Shown here in pieces: positions 52,025 through 64,000 of a stretch of DNA of 64,000 nt; positions within the stretch are counted from its first letter, which is position 1; each line of letters opens with the position of its first letter. Location: NCBI GenBank assembly GCA_023091665.1, contig JALJCQ010000016.1:930001-994000 (forward strand), given 5' to 3'. This stretch comes from Pythium myriotylum. Its lineage: Eukaryota; Oomycota; Peronosporomycetes; Pythiales; Pythiaceae. The notes beneath the pieces were generated by a model. It had not been told where the DNA came from and searched no databases. It saw only the letters and a list, made by a program, of their open reading frames with translations. The position numbers and the translations under genes are program-made.

Positions 52025-55000
52025 ATGGCGCCGAAAAAGAAGACCAAGCAGCACGAGCAGGAGCTCGAGGAAGAGGCGATGGCCGAGTGGCTCTCGCGCG
52101 GCCACGCAATCAAGGACTTTACGATGGAGAAGATGCTCGGTGAGAACGCTTTTGTGTTTGTTGTTGTGGTGATGGTGGTCGGGCTTACGACGGCAACAGC
52201 GATCTGGCTCGAAGAAGACGGTGAAGCGGACGAGGAAGGAGAAGACAGTCTCAACGCTAAAGAGGAGCTCATCAAGGGCCTACGCGTGCTCGATCCCATC
52301 ATCGAGCAGACCAAAGAGCTCGTTGATAGAGTCAAAGAAACAGTCAAAGAAGAGGTAAGCGCATTTGATGGACGTGCATCGAGTTCACTAGTGATCACTG
52401 GGCACTGTTGAGCAGGCTGTCAATGCAATTAAGACGGCATGGAAGTACGCTGAGATCCCTCCGCTCAAGCGTCGTCGCTTGCTGCGCGAGCATGTCGTCC
52501 ACGTTCTTGAGATGGACCGCGAGGCGAACAAGTATGGTATCATTCGGCAGCGTGTGAAGGACGAGTGGGAAACGTCCCAAGCAGCAGAAAAGGAGTTAGC
52601 ATTTGGACTAAAGAAGCGCAATGCCAGGAAGGCCCCGCTCCTTTTGCGCTCGCGCGAGATGAAAGAAGAGGCGGACCGAGAGCAGCAGGCCAGGCTGATG
52701 GAAGATATTGAACGGAAGCGTCGGGCACGGATGGACGCGGAGATAGCAGACAAACAGCGTCAGCGAGCTGCACGCGAAGAAATAGCTGAGGTGCAGCAAG
52801 TATACCGCCGCAAAATGAACATGAAGTTTTGGCAGAAGCAATACGTCAACGCAAAGCAGTACGCAGAGCAGCACTCGCTTTCCGTCGCCGAGCAGCGCCA
52901 AGTTCGCTTTGATGAGCAAGTTGACATGATGAGGGCCGAGATTGCTGCAATGAACAATGAAGAGCTTGCAGATTATGAGAAAGCGTTCGACCGTAACCCG
53001 ACCACGTCTTCAGCAGGTGTGTTTAGCACTGCTTACAACCCGGGAGAATGGGAATCTTCCATCGAAGGTGGTCATCGTGAGGGCCTGGGTAAGATGCTGT
53101 TGATCTTCACATTGCGCGAGTTAGATTTGACGTGGATGATACTGCAGACGAAGCAACAGTTGAAATTTTTGACTCGAGAAGCTTTGAGGTTGAACATGAG
53201 CTACTTCGAGCCGAACTAATGGAGGCACAGTCCAGAGTACTGGCACTCCGTGAGAAAGTCGAAATCCTTGAGCAAGTGAAGGCAAATCTCTTGACTGACA
53301 AAAGGACAATCATGGAGCGGAAAGAGAGGATCCTAGTCGAAATCAGGCAAGTGAATCTCGAACACGAAGAACTCGCCCGACAACTTGCGGGGCCTCCACG
53401 TCGTGAGCCAACGGAGGGTGACAAGCTTCAGTTTCACACTCTCGTAACGAGTAAAGCAGCGCTCATGAAGCAAGTCCAGGATCTGAATGCGCGGGAGTCC
53501 AACATCCAGAGACGTGCTGAGCTAGCTGAAAGGTCAGATCGGTCGCTTCGACCAATACTTGACAACGAACTCAAAAGTGAGGCTGCACTTTCGAGCAAGG
53601 TCGCGTGTATTGACAAGACACAATTGGATTTACCGATGGTTGTTGGGCGATCGATCCAAAGAGACGCAGGAGTTCTTGGAATTCCTAGTAATGAGGACAG
53701 TCGAGACCTGACAATACCTATCCCCAACCCGTCTAAACTCTACACGGACGTAACTATGGAAAGCAAGTTGAAGCTTCTCGAGACTGCCTCACACCCTGTC
53801 AAAGAACACTACAAGAGAGCAAAGCAACTGATCATCGAAGACTGGAAAACGAAAGAGCTCAAGGCACTAGGTGAAAATGAGCTGGATGTGACGAAGAATC
53901 GACTCAGTAGCATCCGCGACCGAATGGTAGAGCATCAAAAAGACACGCTACGTGCGGACCTCGTCCAAGCTGTCACTCGATTTCACGTAAGTTCGCTCAT
54001 GTTAATTCATTTCTTTGGAGGGTCTAATGTGCGCGGATTCTCAGCAAGGAAATGCAAAGCTTCGAAGGTGTATCTTCCCGTTGAGGGGACATATAGACTG
54101 GTGGCATGCTCAGGATCACAAAAGATCCAGTGGAATGCTTTTCGACCAAAGAACCAATCTGGTTTTTCTCGATCCAGACACTAACTGCGGTAGAATGGCT
54201 GGTTGTGTTCGACTTCCAAAGAACGGCACGTTTCGGATTTCCATGGCGATCAAAGTCGCGTCTGCAGACACGAGAGTGAGTGGCGAAACTGCCTTAATTG
54301 CAGAAGGCGAAGAAAAAGAATTGGTCGATCATGCTTCAGACAAAGTTGTCTTCTACGTCGGGTCTGACTTTGATGCTTTACAAGAGCACACGTTCAGAGA
54401 TCAGGCTGGCACCCCAGTTCCAGTCGGAACGGTATCGTTCGACTTTCACGGTTCAAGACTCTGTTTCAGCATAGATTTGAATCGCCGCCTCGGAATGCGC
54501 CCTCGGGATGCACGATACCATATCTGCCTTGTGAACTCAGCAACATACGAAGAACGCCTCCAGGACTTTCGCGAAGAGGAGAGCCAAATGAGGTTGATTC
54601 AGAAAGAGAAACACGTTCTTTCCGAATTGGTTAAGACACTTAGAATGCAAACTAAGAAGACGAGTGGTGAAAGGTGCGCTGATCTATTGGAGGAGCTGGT
54701 TCAAGTGGAAACTAGCACTGCTAGGGTTTGGGACTCGACATTGCTTCATGGCCACCTGCAGCGCTTTGAACGAGCTACGTTTGCAGAGAAGCTTAGGGCT
54801 GAAATCAAGAAGGAGGTAAGTTATGATTCACTGATCTCTACTGCGTCATGTATCCGCATTTATCCGATTGCGAAAATACTCCCAGCTTGCTAGTCAAATT
54901 GACCAAGACGTACTACGACGGCAAGGACGGCAAACGGTGCAAGTAGTAGGAGATACAACGTCAACCTCCTCCGCAGAATCTGATCTTGAAAATACGAAGC

Positions 55001-58000
55001 GCCGGGATGCATCAAGGTGTGTATTCTCGACTGAGTGGTCTTGTTGTGTCGAAGTACCAATGGCCTCTCTCACAGACTCGAGTTCTTAGCTCGGAAGCAC
55101 GCACTCATTGAACCACAGTACCTGATCTCGAAGAGATCGCTCGGCAAGTACTGCAGCTTCAAGGCACCTGAGAAAGGAGAAGTCAATCACCCCAATACTG
55201 ACTATACGATACGAGCTCCAGGTGAAGCCGGAAAGCCACTTGGCTCCCTGATAATTGAATCTTATCGAAAAGAATCTCTGGTAATGGGACTTCGGCTGGA
55301 ATGGAGAGAGGGCAAAACCAAGATGTTCGTAATGCACAAGGTAAAATGCAATCCCTGATTATGAGATCATGTGGACATTCTATCAAACGTGGTGTTGTTA
55401 GCTATTCGAACCCGGAGAAGGCAGTTCTGGGAAGCATGTTCTCCCAAAGTGGTGTTCTGTTGGGCAGGTTAATGCCGTCTTTCTCGCAAACGCCTTTTCG
55501 AAGGCGCTAAAGATTTGCCGTGGGGATGAAGTGAAACAGCGCGATCTGTTAAAACGGAAGGACGAACAGGTCTACCAACTAAGACAAGAAACCGAGCTAA
55601 CGATTCAGCAGGAGAGAGAAGCGGATCGGCTTGAAGCTGTTGAGGATATAATTCGTTCAAAGAAGAAGGAGAGCGATATGAGTAGGCGAGCTAAACTATT
55701 TCGCGCCGATGCGATCAGAACGATCACCTACAATCATCAAGTATCAGCCCAAGTCGATTTTCTTGCCCAACGCAAGATGAACGTAATCGAGCAGCAAACT
55801 TCAGTTGGAGACGATGCACACACGCTATGGAAGGCTGTGCTACAAGAGGTAAAAGAGGGCTACATTGAAAAGTTTGTGGAAGGACGACTTGCGCTCGTGA
55901 AGAAGACGTGGGAACGAAAGGAGAAGCGGATCCATGAGCAACGTGATAAGGATCGTCGGGAGAGAGCCTTTCGAATTCGCCAGGAGCAGCAGCTTGTAGA
56001 AGCAGTAAGTGCGTCTAAAACAGAACAGTTAGCTGAACTTCAGCGAGAGCAAGCTCAGAGATTCAAGGACCGATTGAAGATTCCAAAATTCGGAGGGTTG
56101 GTGAACGGGGCTTTTGCGTGCGAACATCGAGAATTGAAGGCTTGGGGCTCGTCATATGGTTCAGGTACACGCTGTAAGAGTTGCAGCAAGGAGATGAGCA
56201 AATCTTTCGAGGATCCTGACCATGCTCGAGGAGCGGATCCTCAACTTGATCGAGATATCGAGCAGCATCGAGCGCAAGTAACTGGTGGTTTGGCTATTCG
56301 ATTGAGAAATCCCACTCACTTTGATCAAGTCGAGCTAGAGCGCGTCAGACTTGAGAAAGAGGCCAGGGAGATTGAGCTGTCGGAGGCAATGCTCTATGAT
56401 CGAACAGAGCCCAAATCCATCGAGGAGTTCAATTATCGGCACAACATGAATAGACACCCAGAATCAGTCGATGGCAGTGCACCAATATATCAACGATCGG
56501 TAGCAGATGCGCATCGTGCAGCGTTTCAGGAGGAATTGTTATACCATGGGCGATTGAAGAACTTTCACTTCAGGATCCAGCAGCTGACTGGTCTGCATGC
56601 TCACGTAACGACAATGATTGCAGTTCAGGCAAGTTCCCGAATCTGCACATTCCTCGCGCTGGTCGCTAATGTGGCTCGATAGAATGACTTCCTAGAAAAT
56701 GTTCTAGAAGAGAATGATTTCGTACTCGCGAAATTGCCTCTTGTTGAGCGAGATCACGCACGTGCTGTTATGTTAATCAAGGAGGACGAAGCCGCTCTTT
56801 CCGCTCTCACGACGGCTCGCAAGCAACTTGAGTCAACGAGGAAAGAACGGGAGGTATGACATTACTGTGTGCCCTTGTGTATTTTGTGTGATACGTAGGC
56901 TTACAACGTCAAAATTCTAGCGAGCGTACTACTCTCTTGAAGGTGTCGAAGAAGAGGCTGAGTTTGCGGAGTTCCATGCTCCTTCTCTCATTGAAAGCAG
57001 TGAAGTAATGTCCGGCATTGTTGAACGAATGCGCGACGAAGCATCGCAAATTGAAGCGCAAATTGTGCAAACAGCGATCAATCTTCAATCTGCAGAAAAG
57101 GAGTTAGGGCAAGTGGATTGCGTCCTAACTCGTCTCTATTTCAGGCACCAGGGATCACGACTCCGCACTCGGTATGGGTTTTGTCGTGTGGTGTATTATC
57201 GAGAAGAGGATCGCTGTGTTGTAGTGTCACCTGAGAAATGGACGGCGACGATATTCATTCAGATAGAGGAGATTGTGATGATGGAAGCCGCAGACCGACA
57301 GGCAGAGGCAGCGATGATGGACGCTGAGGATCAGTCCATGAAAGACTTTATAAAAGAAGAAAGGAGACGTGAATCGAAGGAACGCAACGTGATGGGTAAA
57401 GAAGAACAGGATATTGTTGAGATTGTAGCTTGGCGGCAGAAGAAATCTGTCGAAGAGACACTTTTGCGAACCAGACTGTGCGAAGAAGAGTTGTTTCGAC
57501 AATTCCAGTACGAAACCGAGACGCGCAAAGATATGATCAAAGCAGCTGCTGAGGAAGCCAAGATACTCAACCAATACACTCGAGTTTCACTCAAGCGACG
57601 AGCGCTGCATGGCAAAGTGCAAGCAAGGGCTAGTCGAATCGACATCATTCGAGTCACGCGAGCATGTGAGAAGCGCCAAGCTATGGCTTCGATTGAGCAA
57701 GCGCTGCTTCATCAAGATAAGCAAATGCGTCAGAAGTTTCAGCAAGAGCGTGATGAAGATTTCATAACCAAGCTCAGTGGCGCAATAGTCGCGGATTCGC
57801 TGAGCATTATCGTTATGGAACTTTGTGGCGAATGCATCGAGGAAGAGGCGTTCGACATGGCAAAGTCTCAACGGTTGCGAAATCACGGACTTGTAGCCAG
57901 CCATGTGGTCTTGTCAGTGCGTCCGAACGGTTTCAGTTCGTTATCATTGTACAAGCAGATCCAACTAGATCGTTTGTGGCTTTCGAGGAGGCATAAGGCT

Positions 58001-59887
58001 GAACTCATGTACAAGACATGGCAAAGAGAGTCTTCAAAGCTGTTGGCGCTACGACTTGAGATTGCTCGTCGAGAGGAGATCTTGCGACTTCAAGAGGCAG
58101 AGCGTTTGCGACTCGAAGCGCGTCGTAAGGAAATGCTCGCTGAAGACAGATATTGCCGAAAATTTTATTTGGAAGAGATGGTGCTGTGCATACAAGAACG
58201 AAAGGCGATGGCAAACGCAGAGATTGAAATGCGTGAGTACATGAGACAGCTGGAGCTCGAATCAATGAAAGTGAAATATGCGGCCATGATCGACGAGAGA
58301 AATAAGGCAAATGATAAAGCTGCTCGTCGACTTGAAATCAAACTTGGGAAGAATGAGAAACATAGACTGTATCGTGAGTGGACGCAGATTAAGATAGAAG
58401 ACGAGCTCGCGACGCGAGTTCGTGACGAAGAGATTGCGCGAGCTCAGGCAGAAGCACTAGCGCAACTCTTCGACCGCTTTCTTGTCCAACAGGCTGTCGA
58501 AGGTAAATTAGCTGCTGAGCGTGAAGCTGCTCGATTAGCGGAGAGACTCCGTGAAGCTCAGCGTATCGAGGCTGAAAAACGAGCGGCATTCGAGGCTAAA
58601 CTCGTGCAGGAGCGGATGATGGCGACAGTAGAGGCCTTTTACTTGGTGGCGAGGTTAGAGCTGGAGTGGATGAATGCTGCTGAGCGTGCTTCATTTTGGA
58701 GAAACAAGTCTGACCAGCTTCGAGCCAACTTGGTACCGATGGAGGCGGACCTTAAGCGTATCTTGCAAGAAAGAGACCACGTCGTGTCCGATGCAAAAGC
58801 GAAGCGTGCCCACGCCGAGCAGTGCAAACAGCGTGCAAAAGACGCAGATGCGGCTCTTCAGGCAGCCTTGTCGAAAGAAGAGGAGTGCCTCAAGCTGTAT
58901 CGCAAAGTTCACTTCCTTAACTCGACGATGGATTCTGAAGTGCTTCATGGTCGCCCCCAGCGTTTCCGAACGTCTTATCTGCGCGATCAACTACAAACTC
59001 GGTATTTTTACCTGCTAACCGAATCCATCGTTCGTGGAGCGATTGTCGAATGCAACAGAAGAGAGATGGTACGATTGCAGGAGAAACTGTGTCAGATTGA
59101 GGAGGAGCGCGCTTCTAAGATGAGGGAAATTGGTGTCCTCAAGCGAAAGAGGCGACGCCATTTTCACATGCAGCTCAAGCGCTCGGCACTCGGCGAGAAG
59201 ATATTTGGAATTTCCCAAAAGCGAATGCTTCGTGAGCGATTTCAGCAGTGGGTTAAGCTGTGGTCGCAGCGAGTCATGGTTCGCGCATCGTTTGAGGTCA
59301 AACATGGGCTTTTGATGCAGAAGCACCGATTACAACAGAAGCAAACACAACTGATGAAAGAGGACATTAATACCAAGCTCACAATTCTTCATCAACATCA
59401 GAAGCGGAGAGTTCGTTGCCGATTGTGCAAGCTAGAGTACACAGAAGAGCAGAATAACCGGTATTCATGCTCCTACCACCCTGGCGCATACGAGCTCGCG
59501 TGTGTAAAATCCTGTGTGACTCGCCAGCCAAACTCGATCAGCGCTATGACTACTACAACCGCCAACTGCATGATGCACCGAGCTCGCCGGTGGCTTTGTT
59601 GTGATGCGACCGATGAAGGACGATACGGGAGTAATGGGTGCTCTAGAAGATTCCATCTGCCGCAGCGAGATAATCCCGCGTTACAGCAACTTGTTCAGAC
59701 CAAAGAAAAACAGGAGACAACGTTGCTCGTGCAAATGCAAGACCAACTCGATGAACTGAAGGAGCGTGATATTCTAGGCAAAGCCAAACTCGCTAACAAG
59801 ATGGCTGTGGCCAAGATTGAAATGGATCTTGCCAGCAAGCGAGCAGTGGCCGCAAGATATTTCACGTTGGATCGTCGGAATTCTTGA
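52025..59887 (+). CDS. Giant coiled-coil protein with Cys-rich C-terminus
   Basis: Nine introns (including 53,089-53,120, only 32 bp) join ten exons into about 2,440 residues, all in frame. Long Arg/Glu/Lys/Gln-rich coiled coils dominate. Two beta-rich globular segments interrupt them (about 54,060-54,540, WWHAQDHKRSSGMLF; and 55,090-55,500, GSLIIESYRKESLVMGLRLEW). A motif D-S-x2-LHG-x2-QRF occurs twice (54,732 and 58,931), suggesting an internal duplication. Possible zinc sites are CEHRE...CKSC near 56,120-56,190 and a C-terminal cluster CRLCKLEY ... YSCSYHPG ... WLCC ... GC...H at about 59,416-59,660. It may be a cytoskeletal or flagellar structural protein, but nothing shows this directly. 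The apparent membrane helix near 52,140-52,200 is intron. I do not recognise an orthologue. Confidence 0.7.
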
Positions 59888-59937
59888 TTTTCAGGTGAAC
59901 GTTATGAGGTAGTGTAGTGAGGAAGTTACCAACGCGA

Positions 59938-61831
59938 TTACTGACGGCTGATGGCTCGGTCAAGCAGATGTTGTAACTCGTTCACTCCAACACTACAGCA
60001 CTTCGCCAGTTTTTCAAGGGCATCTTCTTGGATAATTGCGCTTGTCGAGGAAGCGACCCCTTTCTTGAAATGGTTTAGATCAGTGAGAATTGGCGCAGGA
60101 CATCTTAGCTCGGGTTTTGATTGTGCTTGGCTAGAGCGACGGCTTCCACGTCGTTGCTGACGCAGGACGTAGTCCGCGAGAAGTTGGGCGATCGTAGCGA
60201 CGTCTTCTGAATGGATGGTACCATGGCTAAGTGGCATCTTCTCCCACAAGGATGGAAAGTGACGAAACGAAGCGCTGCTTCCATATCCGCGCAAAAAAGG
60301 ATGCGCAAGCGCCTGGGTAGCACTCATTCGACGTGCTGGGTCGCGCTGCAGTAGGGTCTTGATGAACTCGCGGCATTCTGGCGAGAAACGGTTTGGCATT
60401 GGGGGCAGCGGGTCGTTGACGATTGCTTCTTCAAGTCCAAAAAAACCTTCTTCGACTGCAAATGGATACGCGCCGGTCGCGAGGTAGAAAAGCGACACTC
60501 CCATCGACCATAGATCGCTCACGTATGAGTACGGCTGGCCTTGGATGCGTTCGGGAGCCATATACATCATCGTGCCCTCGAACTCGGAGAAGAATGACTC
60601 GGACTTCATCAGAGTTCCGGCCAACCCGAAATCGGCTATCTACAATCCACAATCACCGTGGCAGTTGGCGATACACAACACTCAAATGCACAAGGTGTCG
60701 CTACATACCTTGAACTCGCCTTTTGAGTTCATGAGAATGTTCGCAGGCTTGATGTCGCGGTGAATCATACTAAACGAGAGCAACGTAAGATGCAAAAATC
60801 TAGATAACGGCTGAAGCTCGGTTGACCTACCGGTGGCGATGCATATGATCCAAGGCCGTCATCGTGCAGAATGCGCAGTGTCGCAGGATTGGTTCAGGAA
60901 TCGACACGTTTGCGTCAAGAAGGTCCTGGAGACTCCCCATATCCATGAACTCCATAACAATGGAGATGGCACATTTGGCAGGGAGCAAGTACGCTCCGTA
61001 AAAGCCAACAAGATAAGGGCATGCTGTCGTGTTGGAGGATAACCTCGACCCACCAGCTAAGCGGTTTCTCAGCTGTGTCCACACTCCTGGGCTAGGGACA
61101 GCCGACGAAGGGATCGAATCGATAGGCATGAGGTTCTCATGGAGGGCGTGGAGCTCATGCTTGACTAGCTCTCGCTCCTGCTCCTTGTAGACTACGACTT
61201 CTTTCACGGCGACAAGTTTCAGCGCTGGCAAATACAGGGATAAAAACACCACACCTCCAGCTCCCTTGCCAAGCCTCTTGACTCGCTTCGTAAGCTTTCC
61301 GAGCTGTTCTGGGCCGTCATGAGCGACTTCCTCGAACTCAGCTCCTTCAGGAGAGTTGATGCTTAGTGTCATACTTGACTGTCGACGCGAACGGAAGGCC
61401 GAAGGTCTCCTCTCTGACGACACAGTACTCGTGAACGCACCCTTATCAGCAGCTGGTTCATCTCGTATTGACTGCCACAACGCCTCCGACGAAGATCTCT
61501 CATCCAAGGTCGAACTCAGCTCCACATAAGGAGTGACAAACATGGGTGGAGGCTCCGGTTTCGCAACCGCCTCCATGTTCAGCTGAAGCTTCAATTGTTT
61601 CTTCTCATGGAATGGAATTGAGTGGCGCGAATTCGTTAGGGTCGCCCTTCGTGTCTGCTCGCGTCGATTGTCCGAGAGGATCGCTTGTTGCTGCTTCTTG
61701 AGACGAAGCTGTCGAGCTTGCCGAGCGGCAAGCGCAGCAGCACGCACCGACCCGAAAGTCACAGGGTTGGTCGGTGCTGCCTGTGGCTGAACTGAGAATC
61801 TCGGGAGTGGTGCAGGCAGAGGCAGAGGCAT
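59938..61831 (-). CDS. MAPKK-like (STE7-type) protein kinase
   Basis: Three exons, about 587 residues. A basic, Pro/Ser-rich N-terminal region of about 180 residues precedes the kinase domain. The domain has glycine loop GKGAGGVVF (about 188), catalytic Lys210 in VAVKEV, MIHRDIKPANIL across the second exon, and IADFGLAG. GTMMYMAPERIQG follows, the GTxxYMxPER signature of MAP kinase kinases. Possible phospho-sites SESFFSEF lie in the activation loop. An insertion of about 40 residues (DSIPSSAVPSPGVW...) sits between helix C and strand 4. A C-terminal extension of about 100 residues follows the lobe. All core catalytic residues are present, so it should be active. The minus-strand initiator TCTCATTCTTGTTCC lies near 61,897-61,911. 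Its stop is 50 bp from the convergent giant gene. Confidence 0.85.
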
Positions 61832-61982
61832 GGTGCCGCGAAATTATGACTGTGGTGCAGTCCCACGCTCGGTCGAGGGGCAAGCGGAGAAGTGCAGGAA
61901 CAAGAATGAGAAGACACTAACTGACAGCAGCTGAAACTTATTTTCGTCTTTTCGGTCAGTGTGTTGTGGTTGCGTAACTGGC
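61832..61982. promoter_or_regulatory. Promoter of the kinase gene
   Basis: 151 bp between the kinase start and the stop of the upstream minus-strand gene. On the minus strand TCTCATTCTTGTTCC (about 61,897-61,911) fits the first part of the oomycete initiator, about 65-80 bp before the ATG. Confidence 0.45.
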
Positions 61983-63435
61983 TTAGTTGTTGATCGCCAG
62001 CTCCTGCGCGAAGCGAGCCATGTAGCTTGAAAGACCGAGCTTTTGGATCGTGCGTTTCCCCGCTGGATCGCTCCATGAGATATTGTGAGCTAGTGCCTCC
62101 ATGCTCTGCTTAAGTGCTGGATCGCGCTGGCTCTCAGTGAGGTCAATGAAAAAGACAGCACCACTGTGACGACGATATTTTCGTGGTTTGCGAGCATCTA
62201 ATTCGTAAATGACTAGGAGGCATAGGCTCGGTTCCACACAGAGATTCGTAAGCAGGTCCAGAATGGCGATGCGAAGATATGCATCGGTATCCTCCAGCTT
62301 GAAGAAGTGCTCAACAAGATGGGCAAGGCGTTCTCGCGTTGGATTGACCAGCGCTGTACCATGGGAAGCCATATTTGTGAGAACTTCGGCGGCGAGAACC
62401 TGGCAGTTTTCGTCGTTGCATTCGAAAACAAGTCGCCAGCATTCGAGAACGAGTTCGTGAGGGATTGCGCCGGAAATTGGCGGAACGTAGCACAAATTCC
62501 GCAAAGCGCTGAGCAATATGGACGGCATTTGTTGCAGTTCGAGAGACTTGGGCATCGTCACATAGAGTTCCCACAACATTCGGCTTGCGCCAAGCTCAAG
62601 ACACTGGATAGCTATGGACTCTTCGATGCTCGCATGGCAAATGAGCACAAGCGAAAAGACCAACGACTCGTGAACTTCAAAGGCTTCCCACCTATGCAAA
62701 CCAGCATGAGAGCTCGCTCAAGCTTCTATGTACAGTACATGTCCCCACGTGGTCTCAAAAATGTTCGACGTCCGCCATGCATAGTCGAGAGTCGCCTGCT
62801 CTTCTGTGATCCTACTCAGATGATCCACTGGTGCCCACGGGTGAGCTCGGCGAGACCGTATGCCTGCATGCATTGCTCCGCACCAATCATTGTCGGCCCA
62901 TCGAAACCTTCAAACTCGTCTCGTTCGTCGTCGTCGACCAGCCGCATCGCCATGTCGGAAAGCGCGTCGCGCAACGCTTCGCTCGTCCGACTTGTGCGCA
63001 AGACCTCGAGATGTTGGGCGATGGTCACGACATATCGAAGCTTGCGACGGCGAGGCGATGTGGATCGATTCACGGCAGTAGGAGCCATCGATCGCACGAA
63101 CAAGCCATCGACCATGACGAGGAGAGTTCCCAAGCGAATCCCCAACCTTCGAGACGCTCCGAGGAGTTACTTGTAGCGAAACGACACATGGCTACATTCC
63201 GGAATCGGTTTGAACTCGGCGAACTCGGTGCCCAGGATGTGAAACTGTTGCGGAGGAAGGATCTTCATTGCTCACCGCATCTCTGAAACGGAGCGTCGGT
63301 CGTGGCACGCCAGCTTCTGGCGTCCAACGTCTTCCGCCGAGCTTCAACGATTCCTAGGGCTATTTCACCAAGCGAGACGAGATCACGCGTCAACGACACG
63401 CATGGTGCACTGACGACTCGGTGAGCTGTTTCCAT
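61983..63435 (-). CDS. Armadillo-like helical repeat protein
   Basis: Three exons (63,435-63,276; 63,156-62,829; 62,691-61,983) join in phase to 398 residues. The last exon shows repeated helix pairs typical of ARM/HEAT solenoids: ILLSALRNLCYVPPISGAIP, CQVLAAEVLTNMASHG and AILDLLTNLCVEPSLC. The middle exon is acidic at its end (RLVDDDERDEFEGFDGP). The first exon (METAHRVVSAPCVSLTRDL) was chosen because its GTGAGC donor joins in phase to the second; ATG 63115 would be the start if it is not real. ARM proteins act as scaffolds; no partner is shown. The kinase gene lies 150 bp downstream on the same strand. Confidence 0.65.
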
Positions 63436-63951
63436 CTGGTTCCTGTTGCACGTCGACTGCCCACGGCCTCGTGAGTCGCAGTTGCCGTGAGACCCACAGC
63501 CGATCAGGTGGAGATCCCATACAATGAATCTTGAAAAGCCACACGCCAACTGCAACTATACACATTGCATCTGTATAGCTGATCTCACCGGATAATCCCT
63601 TGTTGGAGTATCTCCCACGAGGGATTTGCTGGATTTTGTCAGTGCGCTGATGCCAGATTATCCATGGAAGGTCTCACGAGTGAACCCTGTCGCAGAGATC
63701 ACCGCAGCACACAAATAGCGAGCGCGGAACGTGCGGCGTCGCCCCAAAGAGCCTCAGTCTCGTCACCGCGCGCCTGGCGAATCCGTCCTTAGTCCGCAGT
63801 CTTCCATCTTCATCCGGTCGCGCCTCGGTTTTCCGACGCCAATTGGGAGGTCTCCCGGATTTTCCGGAAATCCAGAGAACAAACGCGTCCAGAGAGATCA
63901 ACAACGTAGCTCCTGAGCAGCTCAATTCTTTTTCGAACGCGGCCGAGTGGA
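63436..63951. other. Intergenic, divergent promoters
   Basis: About 515 bp between the presumed start of the ARM gene and the start of the gene leaving the window. Short frames here lack support. I see no repeat or strong initiator match. Confidence 0.4.
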
Positions 63952-64000
63952 TATGGCACTGCACAGCTCGCGCGGCGTGAACGAGCCGCTCACGTTCAAG
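63952..64000 (+). CDS. Start of a gene running off the window
   Basis: ATG at 63952 opens a frame, MALHSSRGVNEPLTFK, that continues to the last base. The DNA turns G+C-rich with third-position G/C at the ATG, as in the first exons of neighbours. Too short to assign a family. An in-frame ATG two codons upstream is absent, but a different start cannot be excluded. Confidence 0.35.

Noticed and set aside
52133..52200. Apparent transmembrane helix (VFVVVVMVVGL) near the start of the giant gene
   Set aside because: It is translated intron: GTGAGA to CAACAG flanks it, and removing it joins KML to AIWLEEDG in frame.

Overview
The window is nuclear DNA from an oomycete (water mould, stramenopile), called from the sequence alone. 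Most genes are split by very short GT-AG introns (mostly 50-80 bp, two of about 31 bp). Genes are packed tightly, with convergent stop codons as little as 10-16 bp apart. Several promoters carry a close match to the oomycete core promoter (initiator plus flanking element, consensus GCTCATTYYNCAWTTT) about 25-65 bp upstream of the ATG. I saw no prokaryotic operon, ribosomal RNA, tRNA or CRISPR. Species cannot be fixed from this window.

Left arm (1-12.5 kb): intron-containing housekeeping genes. They are an A20-type zinc-finger protein, the nucleoporin ALADIN (AAAS), a two-domain AAA+ ATPase of the CDC48/AFG2 group, the pore-membrane nucleoporin NDC1, a fused pseudouridine-5'-phosphate glycosidase/PfkB sugar kinase, and a MYND zinc finger joined to an Aha1 N-terminal (Hsp90 co-chaperone) domain. 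ALADIN and NDC1, which bind each other in animal nuclear pores, lie only 2.8 kb apart.

Centre (12.8-36.6 kb): a cluster of seven intronless, secreted glycoside hydrolase family 3 (GH3, beta-glucosidase-like) loci, one on the minus strand and six on the plus strand. From 17,644 to 30,708 it is a tandem array with a 3,699-bp period. The first array gene is intact. The next three copies all carry the same one-base deletion shortly after the signal peptide, so they look like one pseudogene amplified and homogenised. Just past the array lies a perfect inverted repeat with 83-bp arms. Two diverged intact GH3 genes follow. The intact enzymes should act outside the cell or in the endomembrane lumen, releasing glucose from beta-glucans or cello-oligosaccharides.

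Right arm (36.7-64 kb): a single-pass membrane protein with a probable lumenal beta-propeller, a small unknown gene, a large unknown protein next to a DENN-domain Rab-GEF, a TMEM41B-type lipid scramblase divergent from an MFSD12-type transporter, two paralogous small proteins with an identical Cys/His module and acidic tails, a coiled-coil protein of about 2,440 residues, a MAPKK-like kinase, an armadillo-like protein, and the first codons of a gene leaving the window. Splice sites and starts were chosen by eye from frame continuity and GT/AG signals; none is backed by transcript data.
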